Positions 47,223 to 60,427 of a stretch of DNA of 64,000 bases are shown piece after piece. Each line of letters begins with the position of its first letter. The first letter of the stretch is position 1. The DNA is taken from contig NC_061133.1 of the NCBI RefSeq assembly GCF_905220365.1, positions 7,678,171-7,742,170 of the forward strand, in the 5' to 3' direction. The notes beneath the pieces were generated by a model. It did no database searches. It was not told the origin of the DNA and saw only the letters and a list, made by a program, of their open reading frames with translations. The position numbers and the translations under genes are program-made. Source of the stretch: Vanessa cardui (taxonomy: Eukaryota > Arthropoda > Insecta > Lepidoptera > Nymphalidae).

Positions 47223-50200
47223 TGAAGGACGTTTTAACGATCGAACCTTAACGCCTACAAAAAGTAGTCGCATTGTTAAACCGTTAAGCCGTGAAGACTC
47301 GAAAATAATTTTGCACTATGCTTTTAGATACTAAGTGTGGATGTGTTTGTATTTAAAAGATCATTGTTAGTAATTTTTGCATACTAGCTTTAACATAAAA
47401 ACTAAATATACAGATTTAAAAAGTAAAGAAAAATAAAATTGAAGCAATTCATTCATTTGAATGTGAACTATTTTCGATTAAAGAGAAACATACACTTTCA
47501 TTTATTTGTTCCTTTGTCATTCAGTTCTTATTCTCAACTAACACATTGTTAATTTCAACAAGAAATAGCTAGACGATTTTTTTTTTTCAAATAATAAATT
47601 AATTTTCGTCTGGTTTCTTTTAATTGAATATTTGAAAATGGAACAAAAACTTTGTATGAGTAATAAAAAAACTTAAAATGCCTAATTGACGCCCCCTTTT
47701 TATTGTATTGTAGATCGATTTCACTTGTAATAGACTCAGACTGACTGATCCCCTTCCATGTTTTTAACCCAAAATCCTTGATTTAAATTCCTTAATATAT
47801 GTGTGAAAACGATCCCCCGTTTGTCATTTATACTGCTTGAGATTTCAGAGAAAATAATAAAAGCAAGCGCAAATCGAATCTTAAACGACATATTTACTTC
47901 TATCAATTAAAATGTTTCAATAAACCAGTAAAATTAGTAAATTATACAAAGACTTACGTATTGCTATATAGGAAAGTTATTTAATGTTAATTATTCAGTT
48001 TTTAGTTAATGAAAATGAATTTAATTTAATAATTCGAAAAAAATTCTACATTCTGACGATTTCTGTAAATTATTATATTTACTTTATTTTAACTCAAACA
48101 ATTAGCAATTATAACAACATTAAAGAATGTTTCCTGAGATGAATCTATATATTTTAACTTTATTAACGCCTTTAAGATAGCCTGTAGAGATAATTCGTCA
48201 AATAAGAAATATTAATAAACCAGATATATTTTGAGTATGTGTATAAAAATCAATTAATCAAGGAAGTTAAAAAAATCTTGTTCGATTATACATATGCGAC
48301 ATTTTTCTAATAAAATTAATCTGTTCATTGATCCAAAACATCTTGGAAATCGTAATATTAATGTTTTTACTGGTTTGTTTTGAAATTAAACAAATGTTTT
48401 AGATAATTTTACGTATTATTTCAAGCGTAGAATTTCCGAATATTTTCGTATATAAATCATATTATTAAAATTAAATTTTATTTTCTATTTTTCAGCTCTA
48501 AGCTTACAATAAATATGTAACAATCTTAGGATATTTAATTGGTTGTTTCTATTTTGTATAATATGGATGTTCAAACTTAAAAAAAAATATAAAATTCAAT
48601 TCAATCCACGCCTGTAAGATGTTATATCCTTTCGCCTATGACTGAAATATAACAATACAAAGCATTGAAGCTTCACTGTAAAATAGTTAATAACAGAGGT
48701 ATTTCCTTAAAAGAGCTTGGACATTACCAACCAATAGCTTATAAGTCTTATAACGAACTCCAATTGTAATCAACCTTAAGAATAAAGGCAAGACTGTATT
48801 TACAAAAATATATTTTGATATAATGTTTTAATATATAAACTAACTGCCAGACAAAATTATTATACGCAAGGTAAAGAAAACAATAAAATAATCAAGTTTT
48901 TGCTACTTTGAATAATTTTATAATTAAATATTGGCGTTATCGTTATATGGACGCCGTACAATGTAATTATCTAATCTTCGACCACTTTATCTGATGGGTC
49001 ATGAATATTCTCAACGCTTTCAAGTTGTGTTCGTATGAAATTGTTATTAACGACCTTTTATGGCAGCGTCCTTGTGAAGGCCGATCATTTGCCTATTATT
49101 TATAATATAAGTGGCGATCACCGTGTAAATTTTAAAACAGTGAGACGTGACGAGAAGCTCTATTACGCAAACTACTCGCACGAACTTTAAGGAAGTAACC
49201 TTTACCTCTTGGCACCGTGTAAATAAACACAAATATTATTATTTGAACATTAGGTATGCACGACTCTTTTTTAATTAAGCGATTATTCGAAAAATTTACA
49301 AGAATAAATTATAATCACTGTTGGAATTATATTTCTTTAATTGTATTATGTATCCATATCTTTTTTATTTGTATGCTTTATTCGAATAATTAATTCGCAT
49401 AATTTGTTTAAACAAATTTGTTATGTTAGTTTACGGTTACATTTTTCTGAGGCCTTTTTCATTTTCCATCATAAAAACAATACATTCTATTACAATAACA
49501 TATTCTGTTAGATTTATCAAGTTAGCGGCGAGTAATATATTAACAGAGCAACTGTTAACCAATATTTTATTCGACAACTTAGCCGTGTAAAAAACAACCA
49601 CCATAAAAATATACATTACCCTATAAACCCCATTAAAGTCTTCAACTTTTAGAGATAGTAGCGCCGCAGGGCTCTGAGCTAAAGCCATAACATCACTCTT
49701 AATTTAAGATAGTAATTTGGAAATCGCAACATCCGTTTGTGATCAAACGATTCATATTAATATATACCTATAAAAGAATTTAACAAAAAATACGTTCGAA
49801 GAATCATTTAAATGCCGAAGAGTCATAACGAAGACAAAAAAGCGCTACAATCGTGATTAAGATGAAAGGTAGAGGAGTGCTACGCGCAGATCTGAGCGGC
49901 ATTAGGCCCTACCACAGAATGGCCGTGCTCAGTACACGCTTAACAATTTTTCTCCTAGATTGCACAATTCGAATTTGTTAACGGGAACCGGTCATCTACA
50001 TTTGACTTTTTTGTTTGTGCACGGGCAAGTATAAATTGATAATGTTGGTAATTTGGCGCCCGGTGAGAGTGCCGTTGCTCGCTATGCTAATGAGTTTATA
50101 ATGAACATAATAACGTTGGATGATGATATATTTTCGAAATCAATGTCTAGGTCGTGTATGTTTATAAGTTTACAAGTGTTTCAATTATTATCTTAAGCTC

Positions 50201-53061
50201 GACTAATACTTCATTTAGGACTTATGCCCTTTATAAATTACATCGTAAAAGTATATAAAAACTGCCATAAAACAAAGTTTAAAAATAACTAATTAAATGT
50301 TTGTTATTCAATGATACAATAAAAAAATAAGATCGCAAAATTCAGGTTGAATGACTTCAGTTAAGGCTGGTGTGAACTGTGAAGTGATGGTGATATTCTT
50401 CAAAACAATGTGAACATTTAAATTTGAGCACGAGTGAGCACCGCAAGCAAGTGTAAATTATCGAGTCCACAGTAAACGGACTTCATAATAACGGAGAAAC
50501 GTTACATACACATCTTAGTATTTCTTACCGAAGAACCGGTATATTTACCTATGTCTAAAAAATTCAACTGAAACCTCTACGTGGTAGTGGGACAGCTCGT
50601 ATCAGCCGAATAAAGTACAAACATATGTATGTCGAAACCTTACTAAATAACAACAAAATCGATGCACTCTAGTTGAAATAAATGTTTATAATTAAGCCGT
50701 CTATCGAATACGGAGAAAAATATTTTAGTCGTGTTTCCTAATTGCTCGCAGATGCTATTTTAAACCCTTAGTTTCTGAGTATTATATTATTTTGCTATAA
50801 CAAGAATAATCCAATTCCCCCGATGCCTGTAACGAGTTATCCTCATTATGATGTCACACTGTAAAAATGCAGATGTATTTCTAATACACACAAAAAAAAA
50901 TGATCTACTTAAACCGTATTTGATACAAAAGTATTCGTAGAATAATTACACCAGTGAAAGTTTTCATTTTTATTCAGTATTCATGTCAATATTTTTTAGT
51001 TAGCGATACCAATAGACTAATACTGTTCATATATTACTAAGAGTGAAATCGCAATACGATAAATGAAATGAATTTAAAAAGGAACTGATGTTATAAGTCG
51101 GCTATTTTAAAATAATTTATTAATAATCGCAAATATTTAAAGTCGTTAATTAATATCTTATCTTTTCCGATGCTAAGACGTTAAGCGGTGAAACGTGAGA
51201 AGCGTCGCTGGCTGCGAAGTGATGCTGACGCCATAGCTCCTAGATCTTCCTTGTACCATGACTCATCTTCATTGAGTTCGTGACCCAAAGTGCGGATTTA
51301 GTTTTGTGGCCTCGACTAACCTTCGGGATGACTAACAAAACATTATTACGAATCATTAATACTTAGAAATTGTCTCTTAAATTAATATTTTTATCAAAAC
51401 AAAAACAAGTCGTTTTAATGTTATTACCGAGGTTTTCCATGACGTACACTGCAAAAATATGGTTTCTAATAAATGTAATAACCTTATCTAGTGTACCGCA
51501 AAGTTAACTAAAAAAATTAAGAAACTGTGATGATAAGTAGTTATCGACATTAATATTTATCACTTATTTTTACACCTAGATGGTTTATATTGAATGAGTA
51601 CTTCCAAGAAGTTTCTTAGTTAGTTTCCGTAATATACGAAGTGCATAGATGTGCATAAACTCGCTTTAAGTGTGTAATAATATGTTAAGGAATTATAATA
51701 CTACTTTACGCAAATAGCGTTAAGAGCATCCGGTTGAGAACATCTTAAGGTCCATTTACACAACGACACTAGCACACATCTGAAGCATGAGTCTACATTA
51801 ATTACACTATGTGTGTGTGAACGCACGTGTCTGTAATTGAGGCATATATCGAAACTACAATAAATTTCACAGCAAACACTTCGTGATAGTTTACGACTGT
51901 CGTATCTGTGAACTGTCAAATGATCTCCACGACGTTTGATACACCGCTTACAAGTATTCGCTGCAAAATGTTTATAACTTGACCAAAGTTTGTGTGTTAA
52001 AGATTAGCGTAGTTATTTCTATCAATTATTGATATCCTGTACGTACGTACGCGTATCACGTTATTCGAAAAACTTGTTGAACGGTGCCGCTGATGGACAC
52101 TATAGAATAAAAATAATAAATCAAACATTACTATACTACTACATAGTCTTTTTTTAACGCTAGTTACGAAGTAGTCTTCCATTACTCTGCAATTTTCAAC
52201 GGTGACTAGGTAACTGCAAAATATATTTAAGGTAGAATATTATGTGTACTAATGTATGCGCAAATACAGACGCAAGCTTTAATCCGACTGCCGCCTGACA
52301 CCTTGGTGAAATCAGTCGCAGAACCAACGTGATAACCTTTCATGAGGTACGAACATTTAAAAATGGATAACTTCTGAATTTTTCAACTGTTGAGAATTTC
52401 TTAACAAATACCCAAAACTTTTAAGGATCAACTAGGGATTTGAACTGTGTACCATGTAATCACCCTTATATAATAACTACAAAATGAGGCATTAAAAAAT
52501 TACTGTTCCTGCAGCTGCAACATGACGCTAATAAATGGTTGCAGAAAACATCCTGAGTCTGTCTATTTTTAAACATATCGAACACTGCTTTACGCTGTCT
52601 ACACAAAACTAGTTGCATTGCAATATACGTCGTAGTAAATCATTGTACAAATTGGTTAAATAAAACGAAAATGACTACTTTATGGTACAAGATGTAGCCA
52701 TATTCTAAATAATAACCTAATGTATGATTTTTGTCGTTATAGAGTTTCCTCATTCAAAGCAGTATGTCAACGTGAGGCTTGTCATGACTTGTAAGTTCCT
52801 GTGTCATTCATTAAAATAATTGAACATGTAGTTATCTAATTTAACTCGCAAGGTGTATTTATAAGGTTTTTTATTCGTTTAGAATTACTGCAATCGCCGA
52901 AACCGAAAATTACCTATCTGACTGATAATGTGACCAAATTTCCTTCTATAAGCTCATCTGGTTAGCGGCCAGTAATCTCTACTTGCTCTTAACATAACTA
53001 CTACTTTGTATTACTGTATTTCAGTTGGGCTATTCTGTTTCAAGAAACTCGAATAGCACCG
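47223..53061. other. AT-rich non-coding stretch upstream of the 53-kb gene model
   Basis: No exon was recognised. Slightly GC-richer patches occur at 49860-49930, 50040-50090 and 51180-51310. A cysteine-rich minus-strand ORF (51701-51919) has no signal peptide, known motif or splice support. Regulatory elements for the gene starting near 53.09 kb would be expected toward the right end. Confidence 0.5.
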
Positions 53062-53070
53062 TATAAAAGG
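53062..53070 (+). promoter_or_regulatory. TATA box of the 53-kb plus-strand gene
   Basis: TATAAAAGG is a consensus TATA box. Initiator-like sequences follow: TCAGAA with its A at 53084 (22 bases from the first T) and GACAGG with its A at 53092 (30 bases). The second spacing is the more typical. The first ATG of the coding exon is at 53145. Confidence 0.6.
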
Positions 53071-53144
53071 AGCGTGGAACATCAGAATGACAGGTGTGAA
53101 ATTGACCATAATAATTATAAAATTCATAGGATACACGTAACAAA

Positions 53145-53243
53145 ATGGCGTATCACTGTAAATCGGTTGTCAACATTTCACGAATGAGATACGAAATGAA
53201 TTCTTACAGAATCGCACTGCTTATTTCTGGAATGGTGAGCCAG
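53145..53243 (+). CDS. First coding exon of an unidentified secreted or membrane protein gene
   Basis: ATG at 53145 is in good context (CAAAATGG), about 50-60 bases after the likely start of transcription. The 33 codons run to CAG/GTGAGT at 53243, phase 0. An internal Met at codon 18 (Met-Asn-Ser-Tyr-Arg) begins a short hydrophobic stretch (Ile-Ala-Leu-Leu-Ile-Ser-Gly-Met-Val) that would make a signal peptide, so translation may start there instead. An alternative donor, ATG/GTGAGC, lies nine bases earlier. TATA box, Kozak context, hydrophobic N-terminus and consensus donor together make this a credible 5' exon. Confidence 0.55.
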
Positions 53244-53711
53244 GTGAGTGTGAGAACATTTCACATTCGTTCACACTGTCTGTGACACATCTTATCCTAT
53301 AATGTAGCGCAATTGCCCATTTGCCTGATTAAAATTTAAATATATTATTGTCATGTAATTTTAAATTCATTCAAAAACATTACATTATTCCATCATTATT
53401 TTTCTGCGCTTTGGAAAATCTGTAATATCATTACATTTAAAATTGAATCTAACATAATAGTGGTATTTTCCTTTTTTTGATAAATAATAGAATTTCTAAG
53501 CTACCTGACATACTTATTTCTTGCCTATTGAACAATTAGACGTGATATATGTATATAAAACAAATTGCAAGTTGCATAGAAGATTTTCTCGAACTGTCCT
53601 ACAACTCACCAATTTACAAATACCTGTCACTTTTTAAATTGTTGCATATATTATTAGTATTAATTATTTAACGTAATCTCAATTTTAATATTATAATAAT
53701 ATATTTTACAG
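53244..53711 (+). other. Intron of the 53-kb gene
   Basis: GTGAGT at the left and a pyrimidine-rich TTTTACAG at the right bound 468 bases of AT-rich sequence with no ORF or repeat. Confidence 0.5.
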
Positions 53712-53879
53712 TTAAACATGAAAGCTACAGATCCTCGAGTGGTCCTAGATTTTGTTCAGTATTTTTTAACGTACCCTTGTAATCGTAATTGCCATTACAC
53801 GGGACTGAAAAGAATATTTAAACGTAGAATAATTCATTATTTTAATATTAATATAAGTGATCAAAATACTTACCTATAA
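53712..53879 (+). CDS. Second coding segment of the 53-kb gene (full extent uncertain)
   Basis: Acceptor ATATTTTACAG ends at 53711, and phase 0 matches the preceding exon. The frame begins Leu-Asn-Met-Lys-Ala-Thr-Asp, continues Val-Val-Leu-Asp-Phe-Val-Gln-Tyr-Phe, and stops with TAA at 53877-53879. AATAAA follows near 53918. Two readings are possible. One is a two-exon gene of 88 codons before the stop. The other is that the exon leaves early at a GT (near 53770-53790) and the gene goes on to the right. In the second case the DFVQYF-type start recalls the N-terminus of insect ionotropic receptors of the IR75 group. I hold that identification only as a weak guess. Confidence 0.4.
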   Translation, partial: LNMKATDPRVVLDFVQYFLTYPCNRNCHYTGLKRIFKRRIIHYFNINISDQNTYL

Positions 53880-56800
53880 TATTAGTGACATAAAAGGATA
53901 CATATTATTCAGAATTAATAAACGTTGAGAAAAATGTTATTTTGTATTTACGGAACCTCAGGAACTCATGACGTAATGTTTAAACTGAATTGAAGACTAT
54001 ATTAGCTCGACTTTACACTGTCAGGTAACACCGTAAGTATATCGTGTTCAATAAATAATGAGGCGTCCACTCGACTCACATACCAATAGTTAGCGGCAAA
54101 TAACCTAATCGTGAGAACTAGGCTTTCGAGCTTCTTCGTAATTTCAATTATAAGCATGAACTTGGGAATACATTTAAAGATTAAATAGACCACTTTGTAC
54201 AAAAATATTTTCGAATCGGTTTTAAAATGAATGGTTTTGGTGCTTTGTTGTTTCGTATTTGACATTTCATATTCAGTATAGTTAATTGATTCATTTGCAA
54301 TATATAATATATAAAACCATTGCAAGAGGAGGCTGATATAATCTCGTGACCTTTTGCAATTGAAATCACTATAAAACCTATTAATTATATTGTCAATAGA
54401 TATTCATTCATCCTTCTTGTTATTATCATATAATAAAAATACGTAATGTTTCTATTATTTTAGCACAAACATTATGGAATGTCTATAATAAAAGTCTTAA
54501 AAATCTGAAGCATATAAGTATAGTTTGTTTATTTTAAGACGCCTGAAATAAATGATTAAACCATATAAATATTTTATAATTTTAAAGATAAGTTCAATAC
54601 AAAAGTGAACAATCTGCAATTGTCTAAACGGCATACGTTTTAAGAATATATATCTGTAATTTAAGCTCGTGTTTTGTATTAGCATTTAAAGTGAGCGTTC
54701 CAATAAAATATTATTTTAAATCGTTTCGTGGTGTAGTGCATTAAATGGCAATCGGTCGATGTGGGCCGTCTGTGGCGATCGTTGGATAAATAACGGCACC
54801 TAACTAATTATCTATTAGCGGCAACAATGGTCTCACGTCTGCGCGACGGCCGCGGCTGTGGCGGCGCTGTGGTGGCGATGGCGGCGTGCCAGACCCGGAC
54901 ACGTCGGATCACATCACCACTACGTCATCGTTCATCACAACACCTCTCAACCGTCTTCCAAGCCACCTTGTTTATATTATATTAGCTCTCGATATGGAAA
55001 CTCAATAACTATGTAATAAGAAAAAGTAATCGAAATTCAACCACGAGGACATTCATCATTGACCGCTGTTGCTACTCGCCGTACCGAAAATAAATATTTG
55101 TGATGTAATTTTATTTCTATGTATGTAAATTTCAAGCAGCTTTAAAATTCACAGCTTTATTTGTATTTGCAAAGCGTTCTGTGTAAAAACGCAAAGGTTT
55201 TACCTGGCCAAACAAGAACACTATCTGAACGAGCTATTCCCAGGCAACGTATACAAATTCTGATCACACGAACGGCAAGGCGTCGGAGAATGGCGTCTTA
55301 CTTAACTAGGTAGTCCACTTAAAATCGTTTGATATACTTTGTACGTGTCACAATCTATCGTATTCTGATAATCCTTATAGCAGAATAATAATTTACAAGC
55401 CAGTGATTTAACCAAAATATAGAATATGGATACGTCTCTGATAATATAAATAATAAATATATTACACGAGTATGTACCAATACCAACCAGTAACAATACC
55501 TATCAACAACTCTTAACATATTCTCGTCTGATGTGAGGAAAATAAGATTATGTAAATTTATATTTTTTATAAGCGCTTTAAAATAAATAATATATTTAAT
55601 AAAATAAATATCAATAGTTATTTTCTCCGTTATGTTTTTAAATAATGTTTATATTTAAATAACAGTATTCCAGTCTCAAATAATTATAAATATAAAAAAT
55701 GCACATATTTTATTGCAATCATAAGAAACTATAAATTAAGACAGTTCTCGTGTTACGCTACATATTTTATTCATGTCTATCAACAATCTTCCCAATGTGG
55801 AATTTGCTGATCGATGGAATAAACTCTCTCGAAACGTTTCTAGCCGACACCGACGTGTAGTGACTAGCGGTCAATACTCCCAGAATTGCAGGAATTTATT
55901 TCAAAAAAACAGTATCCACAAGATAATCAAAAGCCATTTCATAAGCTGTAAATATTAAAATATCCACTAACTTTTACCAGCATTAGGTAAGCATACTTCA
56001 AGCTAATATTAATGTTAAGACATAGTAAAGACGTTACTTTAATAACAACAAAGACCAAAAATAATAAACAATATTTTAAAGATTCCAAACCTTTATTTTT
56101 ATAAAAAGATAAAGATTAGATACTTAGAAGCGATTCGATTATTTAATTATCATTCCAAAAATGACAACAAATCAAAATACTGATTGCGCAAGATTCCACT
56201 CGTAATTCCACTTTTCTCATGTTTCTGCGCGGACACAAATTTAAGCGCTCGCTATAACGGGACCAAGCGGACGGCTTTGCACACAAATTAATGGCTGCGG
56301 CTCAAGGCCGCCTACAAGCATTCGACATAGATACATTAGTTTTTCGACTATGAGAATACGGCGCCTTCCGAGAGACGATCAAGATCGAGGGCGAGAAAGT
56401 GCTCGATTTTAAATCATCTTTTTTCGGAGTATTAAATTATTATAAGCACGACATTTTTTTAAAAGAAGTTTTCTGAATAATATTATGTTTGAAGAGCTGA
56501 TAATCGCAGACCTACCCGGTTTCAGTAACGGCATACTCTCTCCGCTATTATTTATAAAGAATAGAAACTCAACACTTTTATGTGTCATAGTGAAGGAGTG
56601 AATGGCGCATTTGACGCGATCTAACACACATATCTAATTAAATCCTTATCATGGCGAGGGTATTAAACGTGTCGCCGGTTTAGTTGTCCATTCACAAGTT
56701 TGAAGTAATTAACTTGAATGGTGGAGCACAAAAGTGACAGCGTATTTGGTGTCGGACGGGTGCCCGGTTTTTGCCTCTCTTGTGGGTGTACTGTTAGCGT

Positions 56801-59369
56801 TAGCCGAGTTTCGGCGGCTTGCCAACGACTAACCTTGATATGTACTTTCAGTTACGATGTCTATTTCGCACTTCTCTTGTTGCTGCTATCATTTTATTGT
56901 GTTCGAGAGGCAGACAAAAAATATCAATCAAAATTCTAGCACATGCGCCCGCGGCACTCGCGCTTTGTCGTGTAAGCGCGAACACCATTCTGAGAGAGAA
57001 AACATAAGTTCAAAATAAATTGACAACATTGAAAAACATAAATATAAATTTAAAAATTGTATTCAAAATTATTATACATGTTTATAAAATGTAAAATAGA
57101 GAGTTTTCTTGATATTTCATATTCCAAAAATAAAAGTCTCAGTAAATATTTATTTACTAAATATATATTTCAATCAGATTATGATTACATTTTTTTTTTC
57201 AGTTTATTCAGTTTGTGAATAATACTTTATCTATCTCAAATAGCTTTAATTTGTGTCTTTCAATATCTTACTGTTTGATTTGGTTTTACTTCGCGAAATA
57301 ATTGAATTAATCAATATTCATACATACATCATCTGATACCAAATGTACCTAAAAGTTATATCTATGGTTGTGAAATAAAAAAATGAACAATAAGTGCCGT
57401 GTAATAGTTAATGTTTTGCCTTTGATACAATCCTCTTTTTATTTCCTATTACAAAGAAATAAAAACATATTTGAATGCTATACATCTATATTGTTTTGCA
57501 ATCATAAGACTACGAAGAATCACGCGACTTGTAAGTTCAGTGACTTTACCTTCCTCTCTGACTTGGCAGGAAGCTTATATTCGCGTTTGCAGAACCTGTT
57601 TCTGCACCCTAATATTATCTGCACATAGATTTTTTGGTCAAAGCAATGATACAATTTTATTCGCCACGAACACTAACAGAAGCCTTAAACTGAATCTTAA
57701 AAAAACTTATATTAAAACATAAAAATTCTCTTAAAAATTTTTACAATTTAAAAAACCGAGTTTACAGTATTTTAAAGCAAACTTTCCGGCTCAACGGTAA
57801 GTCTCTCCAAATACAGTTATCTCGAAATAAGTGTCGCTTATAAAGAAATGTCTAGTAATACAGATGAGCGTAAATTTGGCTCCAAGAATCGTGTATCGAA
57901 TATTTGGATGCTGCATTATTCGCTGTTACATAACAATTAGCAATGAGGCTAGGTTTGCGGCGCGGGCGCAGTGCAGCCGTGTGCGGGGTCATTGGCAACG
58001 CGCCGCCGCAGGCTGCCACTTAGGTTCAAGGGTATCTCGGTTAGAGCTACATGATGACGCTTGACCGTCCCGTTTACAATTTCATATTTAGAGCTACATA
58101 CTACTACATAATACTACGTTACCGAATGTGATTCGTTAAACCAACTACTAGAAGGAAGGCAGTGCACTAACGCAATTATATTACTCATAATAGACTTTAA
58201 TGTTTTAATATATCTGACATAGCTAGCTAAGAAGTAGCCCTTATATGATAGTTGTTAAATAACGCATAATATGTAATACAATTTTTTAGGTTAAGTTAAA
58301 ATGTATATAAATCAACATAAAAATTAGAAAAATAGTTTAAAAAACATATTTATTTAATAACATCAACGTATAATATAAGAACGCATAATAGTTGTACATG
58401 TACAAAAAAACTTTTGGTTTAAATCCATTAAAATTAAAGTTTTAATGAGGCATTATGTAAACCTGACGTTAGTCCGTAGTTCTTTGTCATTAGCGTGTTC
58501 TCACGTCTAGTGCATTAGCTATTTTGTCATCACCTAGGGCGGTATCCTATCTTATTATCTTACATCTGATTGTATCTTCATTGCAAAAAAGAATTTTAGA
58601 TTTAAGTTGAATAAATAATAATCTTTTTTTAGTTCATACAGTAAACAAAATTAATATACTTTAAAATGATAAATTAGCGATACAACATGCTTATTTTTAA
58701 AGTTAAACATAATAAACATATTAAAATTAAACATAATATGTTAAGAACAAATTATATAAAATCTCAATAGTTTTATATATAATCTGTTAATTTTAATGAA
58801 ATCTGCTGACTCATTTCGATAAAAGAGGGCAAAAAGTAAACTTAAGAATGATTGAAGAAGCTCACCAAAAGATTGAAACAATCTTCGCTGTGTTAATTTC
58901 GTGTATTTACATTCAAACGATTAATTTTATGTAACAACTGACGCCCAATAATAGTGACACGTTACCATCAAAGGTTCTCGCAACTTCTCAGGGTTAAGCT
59001 ATAAAGAACTATTAAAATACACCGACCACGAAAACCAATCTCGTCGAATGGCAGTTAAGGGTCGTCAGCTTATTTTATAACGAAGTGTATTAATGAGTAC
59101 ACATCCTTCATTCCGTAAAATGAGTCTAGTTCCTATCTCAATGAAGTTTCTTCTCTCTTGCTTGACTTACAATATATTTGCTTCACAACTTTGTTAATTC
59201 ATTACTTATTATCGTGAACGCTTGTTGTAAGTCTGTAGAAGCAAAGAAAATTGTTATACGTACCAGCATGTGGCAATTATGTAGAATAAAATATACATCG
59301 GTAAGTAGTACTAAAAGTTTTAATGGTTTAAATACCTTCGTAGAATTATATAACTATTTATACACCTAA
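53880..59369. other. AT-rich non-coding stretch with scattered CpG-rich islands
   Basis: The minus-strand ORF at 54002-54325 (107 codons) has a varied C-terminal half but no recognised motif, so I do not call it. CpG-rich islands at 54835-54915, 56225-56400, 56740-56830 and 57955-58020 may be enhancers or unannotated 5' exons. No protein exon could be supported in them. Confidence 0.45.
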
Positions 59370-59588
59370 TTAATAATCAGAAGTCTCGTTTTCCTCGTAA
59401 TTAGTGACGGTGTGGAAGCGTTGATGTCTAATGTAAAGCGCGTAATGCGCATGCGCGTGACCGTCGTTCACTCTTATGAATGAATATTCACTGTGACAAA
59501 AAATCTTGAATGGACGTCGTGCGACAAACGAGCACATAACTAAAACAAAGATCATAAATAACCCTATTAACATTTGCATAGTAAACAT
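59370..59588 (-). CDS. Candidate small secreted protein (72 aa)
   Basis: Seen: a minus-strand ORF from ATG at 59588 to TAA at 59372-59370. Residues 1-23 are Met-rich and strongly hydrophobic (Leu-Ile-Gly-Leu-Phe-Met-Ile-Phe-Val-Leu-Val-Met-Cys), a convincing signal peptide. A basic Arg-Arg follows. The remaining 45 or so residues are polar with many His and Tyr (His-Ala-His-Ala-His-Tyr) and an acidic end (Tyr-Glu-Glu-Asn-Glu-Thr). The mature part has only one Cys, so it is not a disulfide-knotted peptide. Third positions are richer in G and C than the flanks. A TTTTTCTAG acceptor-like site lies about 25 bases upstream. No AATAAA is seen close downstream. I do not recognise the family, and a chance ORF cannot be excluded. 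Confidence 0.35.
   Translation of the reverse strand: MFTMQMLIGLFMIFVLVMCSFVARRPFKIFCHSEYSFIRVNDGHAHAHYALYIRHQRFHTVTNYEENETSDY
59447..59457. promoter_or_regulatory. NRF-1/EWG-type palindrome
   Basis: TGCGCATGCGC matches the NRF-1 consensus, bound by erect wing (EWG) in flies. It falls inside the 72-codon ORF, where it encodes part of the His-Ala-His-Ala-His run, so it may be a coincidence of coding sequence. Confidence 0.25.
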
Positions 59589-60427
59589 ATTTGATTCTGT
59601 GTATTATATGTGTTCTAGAAAAAGTTTATTTATTAAAAAGATAAGTGTTGCATATAATTTATCTACTGTAATCAATCATATGCTATCAGTTTGTCTATAA
59701 ATAATTAGTATAAAAATATTTATTGGATGTCCTGATAATGTTTAAAAACAAGTTAAACAGTTAAGCATATGCGAATTTAAAATTCATAAAATGATGCCAT
59801 CGAGTACTAAAAAGAGGAAATAATCAATGAAACAAAATAAATCATTATCGAGTGATTACGCAATTTTTTCAAAACCTTCATCAAAGTCTTACAGTGTGTA
59901 ACGTATATCTAAAGAAAAGGCACTGGGCGAGGTTTATATCATTCTATTATTAATAAAGTCGTGTTCTTAGAGGCCTTCCTCACACGACGTTGATCACAAA
60001 AACCACCCAAATGTTTGGCGGATGAGCTAACCCGCCCCGAAACAACGCACGATTCATTGATTACCTTGTAAAAAATTTGATCATCGACCAATATTATTCA
60101 TTTTAAAGAAATCTTCAAATTTTTACAAAACAAATTGTATTCATACGAATTTATTGATATATTTGACTAATCATTTTTATTTAACTTATGATTTTTTTGA
60201 AAATGGGTTTTGTGCGTAAAATAAGTTTATTTTAAATAAAATCTGTAAAATATAAAATATTAATTAAAAAAGTTATATCGCTAATACAATGTAATTATTG
60301 TTCGGTAGATATATTAGTTTTGTTTATTGTGTGTTACGACAAATTTCTTCATATTGAAAAGTCAAAAGTGTGGGTAGATCGAGAATAGCGGTAGTACGTA
60401 GGTACTTAGAACTATATAGTAACACTA
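59589..60427. other. AT-rich non-coding stretch, nothing recognised
   Basis: There are no exon-like or repeat-like landmarks apart from the possible acceptor just upstream of the 72-codon ORF. Confidence 0.6.

Noticed and set aside
47055..47273. 72-codon minus-strand ORF
   Set aside because: It falls across a LINE 3'UTR-type repeat in antisense and has no motif.
51701..51919. Cysteine-rich 72-codon minus-strand ORF as a secreted peptide or toxin-like gene
   Set aside because: It has no signal peptide, irregular cysteine spacing and no splice or promoter support.
52420..52455. tRNA-like B box on the minus strand
   Set aside because: A GTTCAAATCCC-like word is present, but no matching A box or cloverleaf could be found.
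57383..57722. Overlapping plus-strand ORFs (81 and 83 codons)
   Set aside because: Two frames are open over the same bases with no motif, and there is no convincing start context or splice site.
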